Origin: Phytophthora quininea
Taxonomy: Eukaryota; Oomycota; Peronosporomycetes; Peronosporales; Peronosporaceae
DNA length: 38,471 nucleotides
Direction of reading: 5' to 3'
Assembly (NCBI GenBank): GCA_011947345.1
Contig: JAAVTG010000617.1
Location: 1 to 38,471 of the forward strand
A program made the translations under genes and the position numbers. Position 1 is the stretch's first letter. The number at the start of each line of letters is the position of its first letter. This document shows, one piece after another, positions 10,428 through 20,286 of this stretch. The notes under the pieces were generated by a model, which was not told the origin of the DNA, searched no databases, and saw nothing but the letters and a program-made list of their open reading frames with translations.

Positions 10428-12168
10428 TCAATGGTCCAACCATGGGAACCGAAATGTGTAGTCGTAGCCTGCACTCGAAGAAACAACAGTTAGATTCACA
10501 TGTCAACTTTCCCATTGACACTTCCACACCTTGATGTTTCAGCGAAGCCTGGACATTGTAGTAGACCCAAAAGCACAGCTTGGTCTGCACGCCATTGTAC
10601 TGTTTCTCGAGGACAAACGCCAGTTGGTGGGCTGGTGATAGTCCCAATTTCCGATACAGCACTAGGAACACCAGCAGCAACGAAATGACCTGCAGCGCGC
10701 AGTAAAACAACACGTTCTTCAGCGTGTGCAGCAGTTGGTCTTTGTCCAAGCCTGCGATCTGCGCGTAATATTCGCGGTTGGGCAGTCGATGCATGGCTGC
10801 CATGTAGATCGCTACAAACATCGGCAAAACGTCAATTATTCCAACGAGTTCAAAGCTGGAACAATCCGAAATGACACTTACAGAACACGAGCGGGATGAC
10901 CACTTCGACGTAGTTGAGGAGCAGCAGAAACTCCGCCATGTACAGCAGTCGTTGGACCTTGCGGATATACAGTCGCGCAGCAGGAGCTTTCGGTAGATTT
11001 TGTTTTGTCGGATGAACTTTACCCGCGTTTAATAATTGTTTGACGGATTGAAGAGAAGTTTTTCGAGGAGCTTTCGAGGACACCGCGATGGGTCCACTGG
11101 TGGAGTTTTCCTTGTTTCCAGTGGAAGATGATCGGCGCAGCTCCACCGGCGCAGGGAGTATTAGCTGTGGTTCTTGTTCTAGAAGAATACTCGCTCGCTT
11201 CAAAGTGCCGGTAGGAACTTGGTCGGCTCGATCTCGACGAGTGCGGCCACGGAAACGTTTCCAAATGGTCTGCAGCTCGACTTGCCGCTCCAACTCCATC
11301 AATCGCAGTCGATCCGCTTCGGTATCGTGAAGCGAGGCTGTCAGTAGTAAAATGTCCGCGATCATGACCTCCACCGTCGTCCAGATCGACGGCGAGTTCT
11401 GCATGCAGTAGGACAAGAACAACGCGTTGAAAACGTCGACGCTGAAGACGATCGTCTCTGGCATAGCGTCCCCGTGATGGACAACAGTCCGAGCGAAGAC
11501 GTTTCGCATGAAGAGTTTGATGACTGGCAGCAGCATTGTAAATGCCATTTGACCTACGTGAGATAACGTCGTGAAGACGTAGAAGTACGGTGGGTACGTG
11601 AACACCAGCAGCACCTCGCACAGCCACAGCTTGAACGAGTTAATGACCATCGTGAGCGTCTCCGGCTTCTCTCGTATTTTCTTAACCCACTCAATGACCA
11701 TCGTGATCGAGATCAACGTGACCAACGGCGACGTCATCGTCATCAAGAGAAAGGAAGTGGGAAACCGATCGCCAAACAGAACGCGTACATGATGCCAACA
11801 CTGATTGCCAACACCAGAACTGTGTTGAGAAGCTCTTTCTTGCGTGGATATGGGAGCACTGGAACTTCCATCCGGAATTGGTGAATTGTCAAGTAAGTCA
11901 TGACCATGAACGTGTAGAATTCTCGTACGAAGAACATATTGTTTACCTCCAATCCTTTCGTCGGGTCATCCAGTGGTAACAGATCGGGAATCATAGTCAT
12001 GACTAAGCACGGAAGCGGGGTGACCACCAACACCGTGACCACGCGGAACCAGCTCGCCTCCTCGGAATACTTTGCCAATGCTTGGACCCGCTCGGTAGAA
12101 TATCTCCCATGCAGCTCCACTTGCGTGGACTCCCATAACTCCACAATCCGGCGCCACTGGGCTGGCAT
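10428..12168 (-). CDS. Multi-pass membrane protein, WESTQVELHG family, member C (one frame break)
   Basis: Exon 1 runs from ATG 12168 to 10882, exon 2 is 10811-10530 and exon 3 is 10468-10428. It carries VELWESTQVELHGRYS, VTPLPCLVMTM, EWVKKIREKP, YFYVFTTLSHVGQ, LLPVIKLFMRNVF, YCMQNSPSIWTT, RLLYMAEFLLLLNYVEV, RLPNREYYAQIAG, KLCFWVYYNVQASL and a shortened terminus GYDYTFRFPWLDH. The hydrophilic loop contains LKRASILLEQE, an element also found in modified form in members B and D. One frame break is needed near 11745-11750 (TTTCTCTTGATG on the coding strand, one base short). It lies 130 nt downstream of member B and about 120 nt from EF-G2. Confidence 0.8.
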
Positions 12169-12290
12169 CAAGCTGCTTACAAAGCGCAAGCGTTATAGTC
12201 AAACTATTCGTGACCTGCACACAACTGTTCGAGCGACGGACACGAAAACTCTATTGATGTTATGGCCAAAAGCCCACGGACGAACGTACC

Positions 12291-14713
12291 TTATTCATCT
12301 TCTACCGTTGGAGTTGGCATTGGCGCAGCTTTCCGAAGTCCATTGCCAGTGAGACGGTCGCGAGTAGCTGAGTCCACCTCAACGTACCGTAGGAACTGAA
12401 TGCCAAACGAAGCTTCACCCTGCGTCTTGGAGCGTAATAGTGTAGCATACCCGACCATGTGAACCAATGGCACGTGGGCATGCACAATCGACCGGCCTTG
12501 GTTGGAAACAGAATCGACTCCATCACCACCGGAAGCCGATCCTACCTCTTGAATATGAGCTCGTCTCTGAGAGCTCAAGTCAGCCAGAACATCTCCAACG
12601 CAACGGTCGGGCGAGCGCACCTCCAACTTCATCATTGGTTCCAAGATCACCGGCTCCGCTTCCTTAAGAGCCGCCTTAAGACCAAGCGCAGCTGCGGCAC
12701 GGAATGACGCTGCGCTTGAGTCATTGTCCCATTCGCAGTCAGCTTCATCCACAGTGACTTTCACGTAAGCCACACGGTTCGGCGTCAGGACACCGCGACT
12801 TAACCCAGCTCGCAGACCCTCCTCGATCGCCAAGGCAAAGGCGTGCGGCATCTTCTTGGCTCCAAGGTTTTTCCAGGCCACTACATTGCTGTTGCTTTCG
12901 TCTTCTTCGTCATCTTCTGAGCCATCGTCTTGGTGTTCAAGCATTGGTTCTACCTGTACTGAAAGCTTTGCGAAGTGCCGGTCGGTGCCCAGCATCACAT
13001 CGTGTGTGTACGGAAGCTCCGTTGGAGACGTAATGCTTTCTAGGTAGGCTACACGCATCGCACCCACAGCAGGTTCAAGTTTGTAATCGCTTCGTAGGCG
13101 TTCCTTAATGATATCCAAGTGAAGCTCGCCCATTCCAGACATGAGCGTTTGCCCCGTCTCGTCGTCCACACTCACGACAAAGCTCGGGTCCTCACGTTGA
13201 AGGTTGGCTAGCGCAGTGTCCAAATCCTTTTGCTTTGCGGACGACTCGGCTTCAATAGAGCACGTAAATACGGGCTTAGGAATCTGCACTCCAGGTAGCA
13301 CGATTGGGTGGGCCGCGTCCTTTGCACTCATAAGCGTATCGCCAGTGTACGTGTGCTTAAGGCCAACAGCAGCTCCGATATGGCCAGCCGAAATGCTTTC
13401 CACAGCGTCTTGGTCGTCAGCAGCTACACGCATCAGTCTTGTCAGCCGCTCTTTAGCCCCACCACGGGAGGCATTCAACAATTGGGTCTTTGCTGTCAGC
13501 ACACCCGAGTACACGCGGAAGAAAACCATCAGACCTCGTTGACGGTCGTGCTGAACCTTAAACGCAAGCGCACACAGCGGTTCGTCTGCGGATGCGTCAA
13601 GCTTAACTACCTTGTTCTCCGACTGGCCATGACCTCGAGTTTTCTTGCTGGCTACGACTGCGTGTGCCTCAAATGGTGATAAATCCTGCGGTGACGGCAA
13701 GTAGTCCACGACCGCATCCAGCAGCGGCTGCACGCCCTTATTCTTCAGTGCACTACCGCACAGCGTGACAACTACCTGCGACGCCATGCCGCGCTGCACA
13801 GTGATGCGCCGCAATGCCGCTTTGAGTGTATCATTATCAATCTCCTCCTCCATCAGGAACAACTCGCCCAGTTCGTCGTCAAAATTGGACGCGCGTTCAA
13901 TCAGCGTCTGCCGTCCCTCCATCGCTTTCTCGTACAACTCCGTCATCTTTCCACCCGCAGACGACAATGGCAGGCGCTGCACTTGCTCTCCTTCCTTGTC
14001 CACCCACTTGACTAACTGCATGTCAACGAGATCCAACAGCCCTTCGAACTCTGCTTCCTCTCCAACCGGCAGTTGCACACACAGCGTCTGCACACCAAAC
14101 CTGGCTTCAATGCTCTCACAAGACCTTGGAAGCTCGCACCTTCGCGGTCCAATTTGTTAACGAACGCGATCCTCGGCACTCGGTATCTGTCCGCTTGTTC
14201 CCAGACTGTCTCAGTTTGTGCTTCCACGCCAGCAACGCCATCCAAAACTGCAACGGCACCATCCAAAACCCTCACAGCACGCTCCACTTCAATAGTAAAG
14301 TCCACATGGCCCGGTGTATCAATCAAATTGATGTGGTGCTCCTTCCATGGGAAGCTGATGGCAGCAGCGCCAATGGTGATGCCCCGCTCGCGTTCCTGTG
14401 GCATGAAGTCCATCGTCGCGTCGCCATCGTGCACCTCGCCCATCCTACGAATAGCTCCAGCGTAGAACAGCATCCGTTCTGTAGTGGTGGTCTTGCCAGC
14501 ATCGATATGCGCCAGGATGCCAATGTTGCGGATGTTACGGACACTTTCGACCTCCTCCTGGGCAGAATTCGAGGCCGCAACAGATGAAAGCAAGCTGCAT
14601 CGGTTCATAAGATGCTGGCGCAGTTCAGGAGTGCAGCGGGTCAAAGCGGTGGTGCGTCTGGACGTCACTAGCGGCGCGCAACGGCGGGTCGAGACGCCCC
14701 ATTGACGCAACAT
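12291..14713 (-). CDS. GFM2: Mitochondrial elongation factor G 2 (ribosome recycling GTPase)
   Basis: This is an EF-G-type translational GTPase of about 806 residues. The N-terminus ([16 protein letters not shown]...) is basic, hydroxylated and nearly free of acidic residues, as expected for a mitochondrial presequence. GTPase motifs are [12 protein letters not shown] (68-79), DTPGH (132-136) and NKLD (186-189). The switch I/II context [18 protein letters not shown] and [24 protein letters not shown] is clear. Domains II to V follow, with [14 protein letters not shown] in domain III, and [20 protein letters not shown] with FGIQFLRY in domain V. This fits the EF-G2mt branch, which splits ribosomes with RRF, rather than EF-G1; that choice is an inference. 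Domain IV holds an unusual acidic insert [15 protein letters not shown]. One break near 14113-14117 (GTGAGAGCATTG on the coding strand, one base short) separates the first 205 or so residues from the rest. Confidence 0.87.
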
Positions 14714-14844
14714 CTCGTGTGTGGCTCAAAATTAAGCGTTATAGGTATATGCATTTGGTGTACAGTCTGTGTTTTGCTCGTAGATATGATTTGTGACCAT
14801 TTGTTGCAGTTGAAGTTGACATGGAATTCTATTTGATTTTGGGT

Positions 14845-15531
14845 CTATTGGTAACAAGGTAAAGTATCAACCGGTCCGAAGGTACAGGAGCCTGGGGTAA
14901 AGCTCTTGATGTGCGTCGCCATTTGAGCCACAGCGAAACACGGACAGCAAGTGACAGCGACGCAGTCGGACGCCTTCGAGCCTGGAATGTTGAACTGGAG
15001 GCGGATGCGGTTGCGGAGCGCCCACAGACTGGCGCAGAAGGTGGCGTGGGCCAGTAACAAGACGGTAACAAGCTCTGGGTTGACTGCCAGTCGGGTCTCG
15101 ACGACTCGGTGCGCGTGGTAGTAGTAGACCGTCTCGGTGTGGCCCAGTATCGCCACCTGCACGAACTGCGTGACGATGGCGAGGCCCAGAGCCACCTCCA
15201 ACAACTCCAACAGCAAGAAGAAGAGTAGCACGGTGTTGAACGGTGCTACGCCAAGCCGAGAAGTGATTTGAGCTACGGACATCCAGGGACAGCACGTGGC
15301 CATCAGGGCGTTGGGCACGAGGCTGTCGAAGCAGCTGAAGAGTCCAGTCTCCCAACTGCCAGAGATGGTGCCGAGCTCCAAGTCGTCGATCTGCTTGTAG
15401 CCGTCGGTGGGGCCATTGCCGTCCGGTGTAGCTAACACAGCCATTCTGGGACTCAACGGGCCACCTTTGTGGATGGTGAACTCGGAGCGAGGCGTGTCCT
15501 TCGGGGTCACGACGTAGATCGGAGACGACAT
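14845..15531 (-). CDS. PLAC8-family cysteine-rich membrane protein
   Basis: A single exon encodes 228 residues from ATG 15531. After a hydrophilic N-terminus of about 65 residues, the PLAC8 domain begins at SGSWETGLFSCFDS and continues through CCPWMSVAQITSRLG. A hydrophobic region with two likely membrane segments follows (LLLELLEVALGLAIV and VTVLLLAHATFCASLWAL). The domain closes with DCVAVTCCPCFAVAQMATHI. The CC-P-W/C-x4-AQ pattern occurs twice, as usual in this family (plant PCR/FWL, animal PLAC8). Members are linked to metal handling, cell size or membrane functions; no specific role can be assigned. The frame is uninterrupted. Confidence 0.8.
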   Translation of the reverse strand: MSSPIYVVTPKDTPRSEFTIHKGGPLSPRMAVLATPDGNGPTDGYKQIDDLELGTISGSWETGLFSCFDSLVPNALMATCCPWMSVAQITSRLGVAPFNTVLLFFLLLELLEVALGLAIVTQFVQVAILGHTETVYYYHAHRVVETRLAVNPELVTVLLLAHATFCASLWALRNRIRLQFNIPGSKASDCVAVTCCPCFAVAQMATHIKSFTPGSCTFGPVDTLPCYQ

Positions 15532-15871
15532 GGTATTGCTGCGGTAGAAAGCGAAGTGAGGAAGATTAACCGAGGAGCATTTGCACCTCGTGCAGTCTCA
15601 CGACTCGAAGGGATCTGCAGCTGCATTAAAGCATCGTCCCAAAGAGCAACTAGTCCAAACCAAGTCACGGTTTCTCTTTTGATCAGCGACACGGCCAGCA
15701 AAACGGCTGCAGATGCGCCAAACCGCCATGAAAACGCTACGCGCACCAATGAGCTGCACTTCGGGTTCCAGCATTTGCGACGACACGTATGGGCACGCTA
15801 TAGGTAGTCGCAATGCTACACGGCAATGCGAGGAGATCATTTTTTCGCTGCAGCATCGCGTCTCCATTTAT
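15532..15871. other. Intergenic stretch between PLAC8 and S66 genes
   Basis: This 340-nt stretch lies between two minus-strand genes and would hold the PLAC8 promoter and the 3' region of the peptidase gene. A minus-strand open frame at 15867-15598 has no recognisable motif, signal peptide or homologue in the window, and I do not call it a gene. Confidence 0.4.
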
Positions 15872-16955
15872 TTACTCAACAACGCCGCTTTCGAGAACGC
15901 AGAACAAATTCTTTTCCGAATCGATGGCAACTTGACACCCGAGTGGAATCGTGGCGATGGGGTTGGTATGACCGACGTCCACGCCGTACAAGATCGGGTA
16001 GTTGAAGCCTCTTGTGTGGTGGCGGATCAATCGCTGAAGCTCTTCCACTTGGTCATCGGAATATGCAAACGCACGTCCAACAATAAGACCATTGATCTTG
16101 CTGAGAGAGCCATCAACGCGTAGCCACCCAATAGCTACGTTGACGTCTGAAAGAGCCATCCCCGGTCAAACTGCGCTCCTTCAGGGGTTTCAAGCAGCAG
16201 GATTGCTCCTTGTAGATCAGGCATGAACTCTGTTCCTCGGACTTGCAGAAGAGTTGGCAAACATCCTCCTAAGATCCGCCCCGTAGCGCTACCAGAACGA
16301 AGCCACGTGTATCCTACATTAGGTTTCATCACGTCCTGGTATGACGTATCTGCACGAGTGAACCAGTTGGCTGTCTTGTCATCCGTCCACTCTGTTGACG
16401 GGATCACTTCTCCTAGTGGAGACTGTACGGCTTTCAAGAACGACGTCATCGTATACGACAAAGGCGCTGGGAACTCCCCGAATTGACAAATCGCCGATGG
16501 TCCGTAGAAACTGCAGAGCTTCGTCTTGGCGTACAGTGCGCAGTGCAACGTCGTAATGTCCGAAAACCCGCAGAAGATCTTTGGGTGTGTTGCAATGACG
16601 TCAAAATCCAGATGCTCGAGCAATTCGTGCGACGTAAAGCCGCCGGTAGTGCATACGATCGCCTTAACGTCGGGGTCTTGGAAAGCTTGCATTAATTCGC
16701 GGGCTCGAACTTCCGCATCAGTGGAGCTGTAGGCACTGCTTGCTAGTCGGTCAACTGTATCAACATCATCTCCGCGAGCTTTTTCGGTGTTTGAGTCACG
16801 GACGGATAGATTTCGACGCGAAAGTCACACCGTTCCAACTCTTGTCGAGCTTTGTCCAGTCGATGAGGAACCAACGCAGCAAGTCCCGAAGCTGGAGCCA
16901 CGAACGCGATGGTGTCACCGTCCTGAAGAGCTGGAGCACGAACAAGTGTTGTCAT
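15872..16955 (-). CDS. LD-carboxypeptidase-like protein, peptidase family S66 (frame breaks)
   Basis: The protein starts MTTLVRAPALQDGDTIAFVA, followed by PASGLAALVP, the N-terminal strand typical of S66 proteins. DPDVKAIVCTTGGF and then FCGFSDITTLHCALY contain the nucleophile elbow (Ser within GFSD). ILLLETPEGAQF supplies the expected Glu region, and YGVDVGHTNPIATIPLG the His. The putative Ser-Glu-His triad therefore appears complete. Bacterial members trim peptidoglycan tetrapeptides or cleave microcin C7 (MccF); a eukaryotic role is unclear. A membrane or signal sequence is not evident, so it is probably cytosolic. The frame must shift at 16780-16784 (run of five T on the plus strand) and at 16160-16163 (CCCC), both consistent with single missing bases. 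It could also be a related S66-like protein of fungal type. Confidence 0.82.
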
Positions 16956-17280
16956 TGGCTTGGGAGGGTGCAGGAAGGTTTGGTTGTGGGTTCTATCGGG
17001 CCTAACGAACTGTGAACCATGTGGTCGCCGCTTTCCCAAAGAACGTTCCCACAGTACAACAAGCCCGACAAAGTTGTGCAATCCACTTCGCCTGGAATCG
17101 TAGTTATGTAGCATCTTACACCATCATCACCATCATTATCTTGTGGTACGTTCAAAACGCCAAAGATAGTGTACAGCACGAATAGCTCCAGTATACACAA
17201 GGACACTGGTGCTGAAGACACAGCAGAACTCGTCCTGGGGCCCAAGACCTGGGCCTATTGCCTTACACTCTGACCGCAAT
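16956..17280. promoter_or_regulatory. Divergent intergenic region, S66 gene and membrane member D
   Basis: These 325 nt separate two divergently transcribed start codons and should contain both promoters. A short cat/atc-rich patch is visible at about 17119-17140. No recognisable initiator element stands out. Confidence 0.4.
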
Positions 17281-19042
17281 ATGTCGATGTGGTACGGATT
17301 TTTCAAACTGTGGAAACCCGTGCAGGTGGAACTACACGGGACATATTCTCCCAAGCGTGTTCTTGCCCTCACTGCATACGCTCGCGATCATACTTGGGCC
17401 CATGTCATCACGATTTTGGTGTCACCCCGCTGCCGTGTTTACTGGTGACGGTGCTTGTGGATCTTCTGCCGCTTACTGATCCATCCAAGGGACTAGCGAC
17501 CAACAAATTGTTCTTTGCTCGGGAATACTACACTTTCCTGGTCATGAGCTTCTTGGCAATCCATCAATTTGGAATCGGTATGCCAGAGCACCAAAACACG
17601 TTGACGAAGCAGACCCGGAACACATTATTTATTGCAGCTCTGGTGGTTGGTATTCTCCATGGCATTTCTCAGTCGGTTGGATTCCCGGTCCCTTTTTCGC
17701 TGCTGGCAATGTCGCCTCTGTGGTTGTCGATTTTCGTGACTTTCATGGTGGAGTGGGCGAAAATGTTGCAAGATAAACCTGCAACGAGGACGATCTTACT
17801 AAATCTGCTCAAGGAATGGACGTGCCAATTGCTGCTTGCCGTCATCTACCCCATGTACTTTTACGTCTTCACCACGTTGTCTCATTCCGGTCAAATGGCG
17901 TTTGCTTTGCTACTGCCAGTGATCAAATTGTTTTTAAGGAACATTTTCTCGCGGACGGTTGTCCATATCGGCCACAAAATGCCCGAAGTGGTCGTCTTGA
18001 ACGTCGAAGTGTTCAACTCGCTCTCTCTGACGTACTGCATGCAGAACTCACCGTCGGTTTGGACGACGATCACGATGATGGTCGTCGATGTTTCCCTTCT
18101 GGGTTTTCCTTACGTGACACTGAGCGTGTTCGAAAAGTCTGAAGGACTTGGAACGGCGTGAAGAAATTCAACGAAGTCTAACGAGCTTTGATTACACCCG
18201 CTTAGGGCATCGAGCTAGCTCGCAAAACACCACTTTGGAGAGAGCCAGCATACTGCTACATCAGGAAACGCTAAAATTCGTGTCGATTGGGCCGCAATTC
18301 TTTGATATTAAGTCTGAAGTACGCCTGAATGGGCCTGAGTTGGCGATTATGAACGATACAAAACTCAAGCTGTCGTCCACTCATTCCCAGCGAACAGTTC
18401 TGCTCGTGACGAGCCCGACAAACCGATTCGATTCTGTCAGTAAAATCCACCCAGCTACTGGACATCTTGCGCTGACAAAGAAGTATACGGGTAAAATTCA
18501 ACAATTGTTATACGTGGCAAGATTTCTCCTTCTCCGAAACTACGTCGAGGTTATCATTCCGCTCATCTTCTGTTAGTATTTTAGTATCCCCCCACACACT
18601 ACTTTTGCAGTTGTATTGACCGTCGTTTTAATGATTGCTGTGTGTGATAGCGATCTACCTCATGGCCATGTATCACCTGCCGAATCGAGCGTACTACTCG
18701 CAGCTGTCAGGGCTCGACCGCGATGAACTATTCCACACGTTGAAGAGCGTTCTGTTTTATTGTTTTCTACAGTTCCTATCATTGCTGCTGCTTGTGGCAC
18801 TGCAACGCAAGTTGGGCCTCTCTCTGAGCCACGTGCTGGCGTTTGTACTCGAGAAGCAATCCGTCGGTGTGCAGCTCAAGCTTGTGTTCTGGGTGTATTA
18901 CAACGTACAAACGTCGCTACTACACCAAGGTTCGTTTGATTTCCTTGACCGGATATCGTTTGGCGATGAACTAACAGTAACCCGGATCGTCGTAGGCTAC
19001 GACTACACGTTTCAATTCTCGTGGTTAAAGGATCGTCCATAA
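17281..19042 (+). CDS. Multi-pass membrane protein, WESTQVELHG family, member D (frame breaks)
   Basis: Exons are 17281-18571, 18651-18929 and 18996-19042, in the opposite orientation to members A-C. The protein starts MSMWYGFFKLWKPVQVELHG, a divergent form of the signature in which ESTQ has become KPVQ. It continues with VTPLPCLLVTVLVDLLPL, EYYTFLVMSFLAIHQF, VPFSLLAM, YFYVFTTLSHSGQMAF, LLPVIKLFLRNIFSRTVVH, YCMQNSPSVWTT, LERASILLHQE in the hydrophilic loop, QQLLYVARFLLLRNYVEV, HLPNRAYYSQLSGLD, KLVFWVYYNVQTSL and GYDYTFQFSWLKDRP. Frame breaks lie near 17423, at 18104-18107 (TTTT) and at 18133-18136 (AAAA), each one base short. The coding signal is continuous around them. Confidence 0.77.
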
Positions 19043-19089
19043 AGTGGCGAATTTCAACTGAACGCTGAGTATTCAACGGTGGCGCACAT

Positions 19090-19180
19090 ATTCTCACGTC
19101 TGCCTCATCAACCGTGTGCACGGTTTGCCGATCATTTGTCCGTGACATACGTTACGGAGAGTCCTGGGATAGGATCTGTT
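19090..19180 (+). repeat. Duplicated flank, left copy
   Basis: A stretch of about 90 nt just after member D resembles the stretch at 19893-19978. Shared landmarks in order are attctcacg, tcatcaac, gtgtgcac and taggatctgt. The two copies bracket the effector remnant. They look like diverged products of one segmental duplication. Confidence 0.55.
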
Positions 19181-19311
19181 GATACCCTGTCAACACGATC
19201 TATGAATTTGTCTCGTCAGTGGTGGCAAAAATGGGGATGGAATATCCCCTCGTGATGACGTCCGCTGACAAACTTCCCGGTTGGTTCAGTTGGAAATTCA
19301 CTCTTCACTCC

Positions 19312-19847
19312 ATGGACTTCGTTTATTCGTCGTGGTGTTCTCCACTCTCCTTGCTGCCGATGGTATCCTTGCAACGACAAAAGCTGCAAGACATACAAGC
19401 AATTGAAATACACGTAGGAAGGACGTGAGCTGGACCGCTTGGTATCTAAGGATGTTTCAACCTACGTTGTTTGGGAAGCACTGGGTCCCGCTTGTCAAAA
19501 CAATCAATGCCACGGTAAAATCGACGGACGCGTACAAGACCTATGCGCGCTACGTGAACAAGTATGACGACGCGATCAACAAAGTCGATGACGCGCCAAA
19601 GTACCACTACGGTTCCAAGTCGGAGAAAGAGCTGACAACGAAGGTTGGAATTTGGGCCGAAGCAGGACGGAAGAAGAAATACGTCGAGAAAATGCTGGAG
19701 ATGAACGGCTTGAGAGGACACGTGCTCACAATGCCAGACTACTTCCGGCTCCTGCAGCAGTTTGACAGGAGGCAAAGAAGTAAGAGTAGCGTTGTGGCAC
19801 GCTACACCGAGGTTCGTTGGTGGGTATCGGTCATCAACAAACTCTGA
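19312..19847 (+). pseudogene. WY-type secreted effector remnant
   Basis: After the ATG at 19312 a hydrophobic stretch (LRLFVVVFSTLLAADGILA) reads as a signal peptide, but one base out of frame with that ATG. The same frame then meets a TGA before running openly to 19847. The downstream part holds a segment with Trp-Ala-Glu-Ala-Gly, Lys-Tyr-Val, Leu-x5-Leu-x-Gly and a final Pro-x-Tyr, a pattern typical of the C-terminal WY/Y-motif units of oomycete RxLR effectors. No RxLR or EER motif is readable between signal peptide and C-terminal domain. The start-frame defect, the internal stop and the missing motif make this a likely pseudogene. Such effectors act inside host cells; nothing specific can be said of this one. 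Confidence 0.6.
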
Positions 19848-19892
19848 AGTGCAGTTAATCGTTGTAACGTAGGCTACTATAATACGCTTTCA

Positions 19893-19978
19893 AATTCTCA
19901 CGTTTGAATCATCAACTGTGTGCACTTGTCAGTCTGACAGCATGTTCGCTTAGAGAGGATTTCTAATAGGATCTGTCG
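19893..19978 (+). repeat. Duplicated flank, right copy
   Basis: This is the partner of 19090-19180, with the same ordered landmarks (attctcacg, tcatcaac, gtgtgcac, taggatctgt). It lies immediately upstream of the truncated membrane-family copy, whereas the left copy lies immediately downstream of the complete member D. Confidence 0.55.
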
Positions 19979-19980
19979 AA

Positions 19981-20278
19981 ATGATACGCGTAAAAGTATT
20001 GTTTCATTGCTTCTTGCAATTCCTTTCACTGCTATTGCTGCTCTTTGCGTTGCAACGTAAGTTGGCGCTTTCTCCAACTCATGTGCTAGCGTTTGTACTC
20101 GAAAAACAAGCTGCTGGCATTCAGCTCAAGCTTGTCTTCTGGGTGTATTACAACGTGCAGGCATCCCTAGTACACCAAGGTTCGTTTAACTCGCTTGCGC
20201 TAGCTTGGAAGTGACCTAGCATTTAATTGGTGAGACAGGATACGACTACATGTTTCAGTTTCGTGGCTAAAGCATTGA
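19981..20278 (+). pseudogene. Truncated fifth copy of the WESTQVELHG membrane family
   Basis: Only the second half of exon 2 and the last exon remain: VLFHCFLQFLSLLLLLFALQ, a LAFVLEKQ segment, KLVFWVYYNVQASLVHQG, an intron of about 60 nt, then YDYMFQF and a short end needing one inserted base. It is closest to member D. The N-terminal two thirds, including all of exon 1, are missing. The intron contains an in-frame stop, unlike the same intron in members A, B and D. It is convergent with CFAP52, with 8 nt between stop codons. Confidence 0.7.
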
Positions 20279-20286
20279 TCATTATG

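Noticed and set aside
13204..14587. Several plus-strand open frames over the EF-G2 gene
   Set aside because: Antisense shadows; the minus-strand GTPase motifs are unambiguous.
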